Below, in pieces: positions 31,970 through 32,878 of a DNA stretch of 32,878 bases. How positions within the stretch are numbered: the stretch's first letter is position 1; the number at the start of each line of letters is the position of its first letter. The stretch covers positions 1 to 32,878 of the forward strand of contig CANCGX010000009.1 in NCBI GenBank assembly GCA_947377725.1, given 5' to 3'. Made by a program: the position numbers and the translations under genes. The notes under the pieces were generated by a model that was given only the letters and a program-made list of their open reading frames with translations, was not told the origin of the DNA and did not search any database. Origin of the DNA: Actinomycetota bacterium (GTDB lineage Bacteria > Actinomycetota > Actinomycetes > Nanopelagicales > Nanopelagicaceae).

Positions 31970-32878
31970 TTAAACCCGGCCTCCAGAAGGCATTAGTCCT
32001 TTAATACTGTACATATCGGAAAACTTTAAGCCTGTTTTAGTTGAGTTTGCTTCCCACATTTTTCCATTTCCTGCATAAATCGTGATGTGGTGAATGTTTT
32101 GAACTGATCCATCGTACGAGTAGAAAAGTAAATCTCCTGGAACCAACTGAGTTAATGGCACGCGCTGAGTGGCTACAAAGTAAAGCGCAGCATTGAGTCT
32201 TCCCCAGTTCGGATATCCAAGTCCAGCAGCTTTATATGCAGCGTAAACCAATCCCGAACAGTCAAAACTATTTGGTCCTTGTGCGCCCCACACATATGGC
32301 TTGTGTGCCAAAACTTGCTTTGATGCGTAAGCCACGGCCGCTGCTCTAATTGCATCGGTAGAACGAATTGTTGTGCGTCCCTTAAATGTTCCGCCCCACA
32401 CTCGATATTGATTAGGCGTTACTGCAGCTTTGGCTGCGCTTGCTTCTTCAAGAAGTGCAAGCTGGCGCTGCTGTTCTAGTGTTACACGTATATTTCTTGC
32501 GCTTGCCAATTCTTTTGCAAGTTGATTTTGTACAGAACGTAAGTGATCAACTTCCTTCTGTTGAATTGCTTTCGATTCGTCAGCAATTTTCTTTGCAGAG
32601 GCAACTCTTTCAGTTGCAGCAGCTTGAGCGGCTTTCGTGCGCTCAGCTTCAACTTTTGCTGCTTGAGCAACCACGGATGCAGCCTTGAAGCGTGAAAGTG
32701 CCGCAGAGTTATTTGAACCCAACGAATCAAGAGTTGAGAGTCGATCCATCAAATCTTGAGGACCAGTTGCATGAAGAACAGATTCTAAATCTGTAAAACC
32801 AGTGCCCATGATGTAGGCGTTCTGAGCCATTCGGCCAATTGTCTTATTGGCTTGATTTACAGATGCTTGTGCAATTGC
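31970..32878 (-). CDS. NlpC/P60 peptidoglycan endopeptidase, 5' end cut by window
   Basis: Cell-wall hydrolase of the RipA-like class. The frame is open to the window edge, so the visible 302 residues lack the N-terminus and any signal peptide; the first ATG in view, at 32830, is probably internal. A long Ala, Gln, Lys, Glu-rich coiled coil fills the first ~150 visible residues. The C-terminal NlpC/P60 domain has the nucleophile in FDCSGLVYAAY, the VPLTQLVPGDLLFY block and the catalytic His in IHHITIYAGNGKMWEA. Such enzymes cut stem peptides during cell division and are often controlled by the coiled coil; that control is inferred from the family. Confidence 0.92.
   Translation of the reverse strand, partial: AIAQASVNQANKTIGRMAQNAYIMGTGFTDLESVLHATGPQDLMDRLSTLDSLGSNNSAALSRFKAASVVAQAAKVEAERTKAAQAAATERVASAKKIADESKAIQQKEVDHLRSVQNQLAKELASARNIRVTLEQQRQLALLEEASAAKAAVTPNQYRVWGGTFKGRTTIRSTDAIRAAAVAYASKQVLAHKPYVWGAQGPNSFDCSGLVYAAYKAAGLGYPNWGRLNAALYFVATQRVPLTQLVPGDLLFYSYDGSVQNIHHITIYAGNGKMWEANSTKTGLKFSDMYSIKGLMPSGGRV

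Noticed and set aside
1..32878. CRISPR arrays, tRNA or rRNA genes, transposons, prophage or toxin-antitoxin modules
   Set aside because: Genes fill nearly the whole window with housekeeping or conserved families; no direct-repeat arrays, cloverleaf sequences or transposase motifs were seen by eye. A tRNA or repeat scan would settle small cases.

Overview
The window reads as a compact chromosomal segment of a low-to-moderate GC actinobacterium with a streamlined genome. By gene content and base composition I would guess a freshwater planktonic lineage of the acI / Nanopelagicales type; that placement is inference, while membership of Actinomycetota is well supported. The support is an XPB-type helicase next to an Rv0862c-like WYL/helicase-associated protein, an Rv2747-like ArgA, ClpC with lysS and coaX, and a folK-folB-folP-folE-ftsH-hpt-tilS block in the order familiar from Mycobacterium and Streptomyces. 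No tRNA, rRNA, CRISPR array, insertion sequence, prophage or integrase was seen. Gene density is extreme: no gene-free stretch exceeds about 105 bases, neighbouring genes overlap by 1 to 29 bases, and several convergent pairs leave no room for a terminator.

Layout. (1) 1-4235, minus: a cytochrome c maturation operon (histidine phosphatase, TlpA/ResA lipoprotein, CcdA, ResB, CcsB), with CcsB cut by the window edge a few residues before its end. (2) 4299-9979, plus: a HAD-IB phosphatase, the WYL/helicase-associated protein, an M20 metallopeptidase and the XPB helicase. (3) 9951-14304: a glutaredoxin-like protein (minus), a large secreted HEXXH protein with Fn3 and propeller-like repeats (plus), then a secreted repeat protein coupled to proC (minus). 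(4) 14360-17410, plus: a cysteine-rich putative metal-binding protein, radA and mutY. (5) 17407-32878, minus: clpC, argA, lysS, coaX, nadC, nadB, panC, folK, folB, folP, folE, ftsH, hpt, tilS and a partial NlpC/P60 peptidoglycan hydrolase.

How the genes work together. Region 1 reduces and attaches heme to exported c-type cytochromes. Region 2 looks like DNA repair with a peptidase inserted. Region 5 makes NAD (nadB, nadC), CoA precursors (panC, coaX), folate (folE, folP, folB, folK) and salvages purines (hpt), alongside protein quality control (clpC, ftsH), tRNA charging and modification (lysS, tilS) and arginine synthesis (argA).

The most consistent unusual signal is regulatory. At eight transcription-unit heads a TANNNT hexamer lies 6 to 8 bases before the start codon, as expected for leaderless mRNAs, whereas genes inside operons more often have Shine-Dalgarno-like sequence or overlap their neighbour. 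The least explained genes are the secreted protease-like protein at 10231-12597, its convergent secreted neighbour and the cysteine-rich protein at 14360-15166. I found no clear new defence or mobile system; most of the window is housekeeping.
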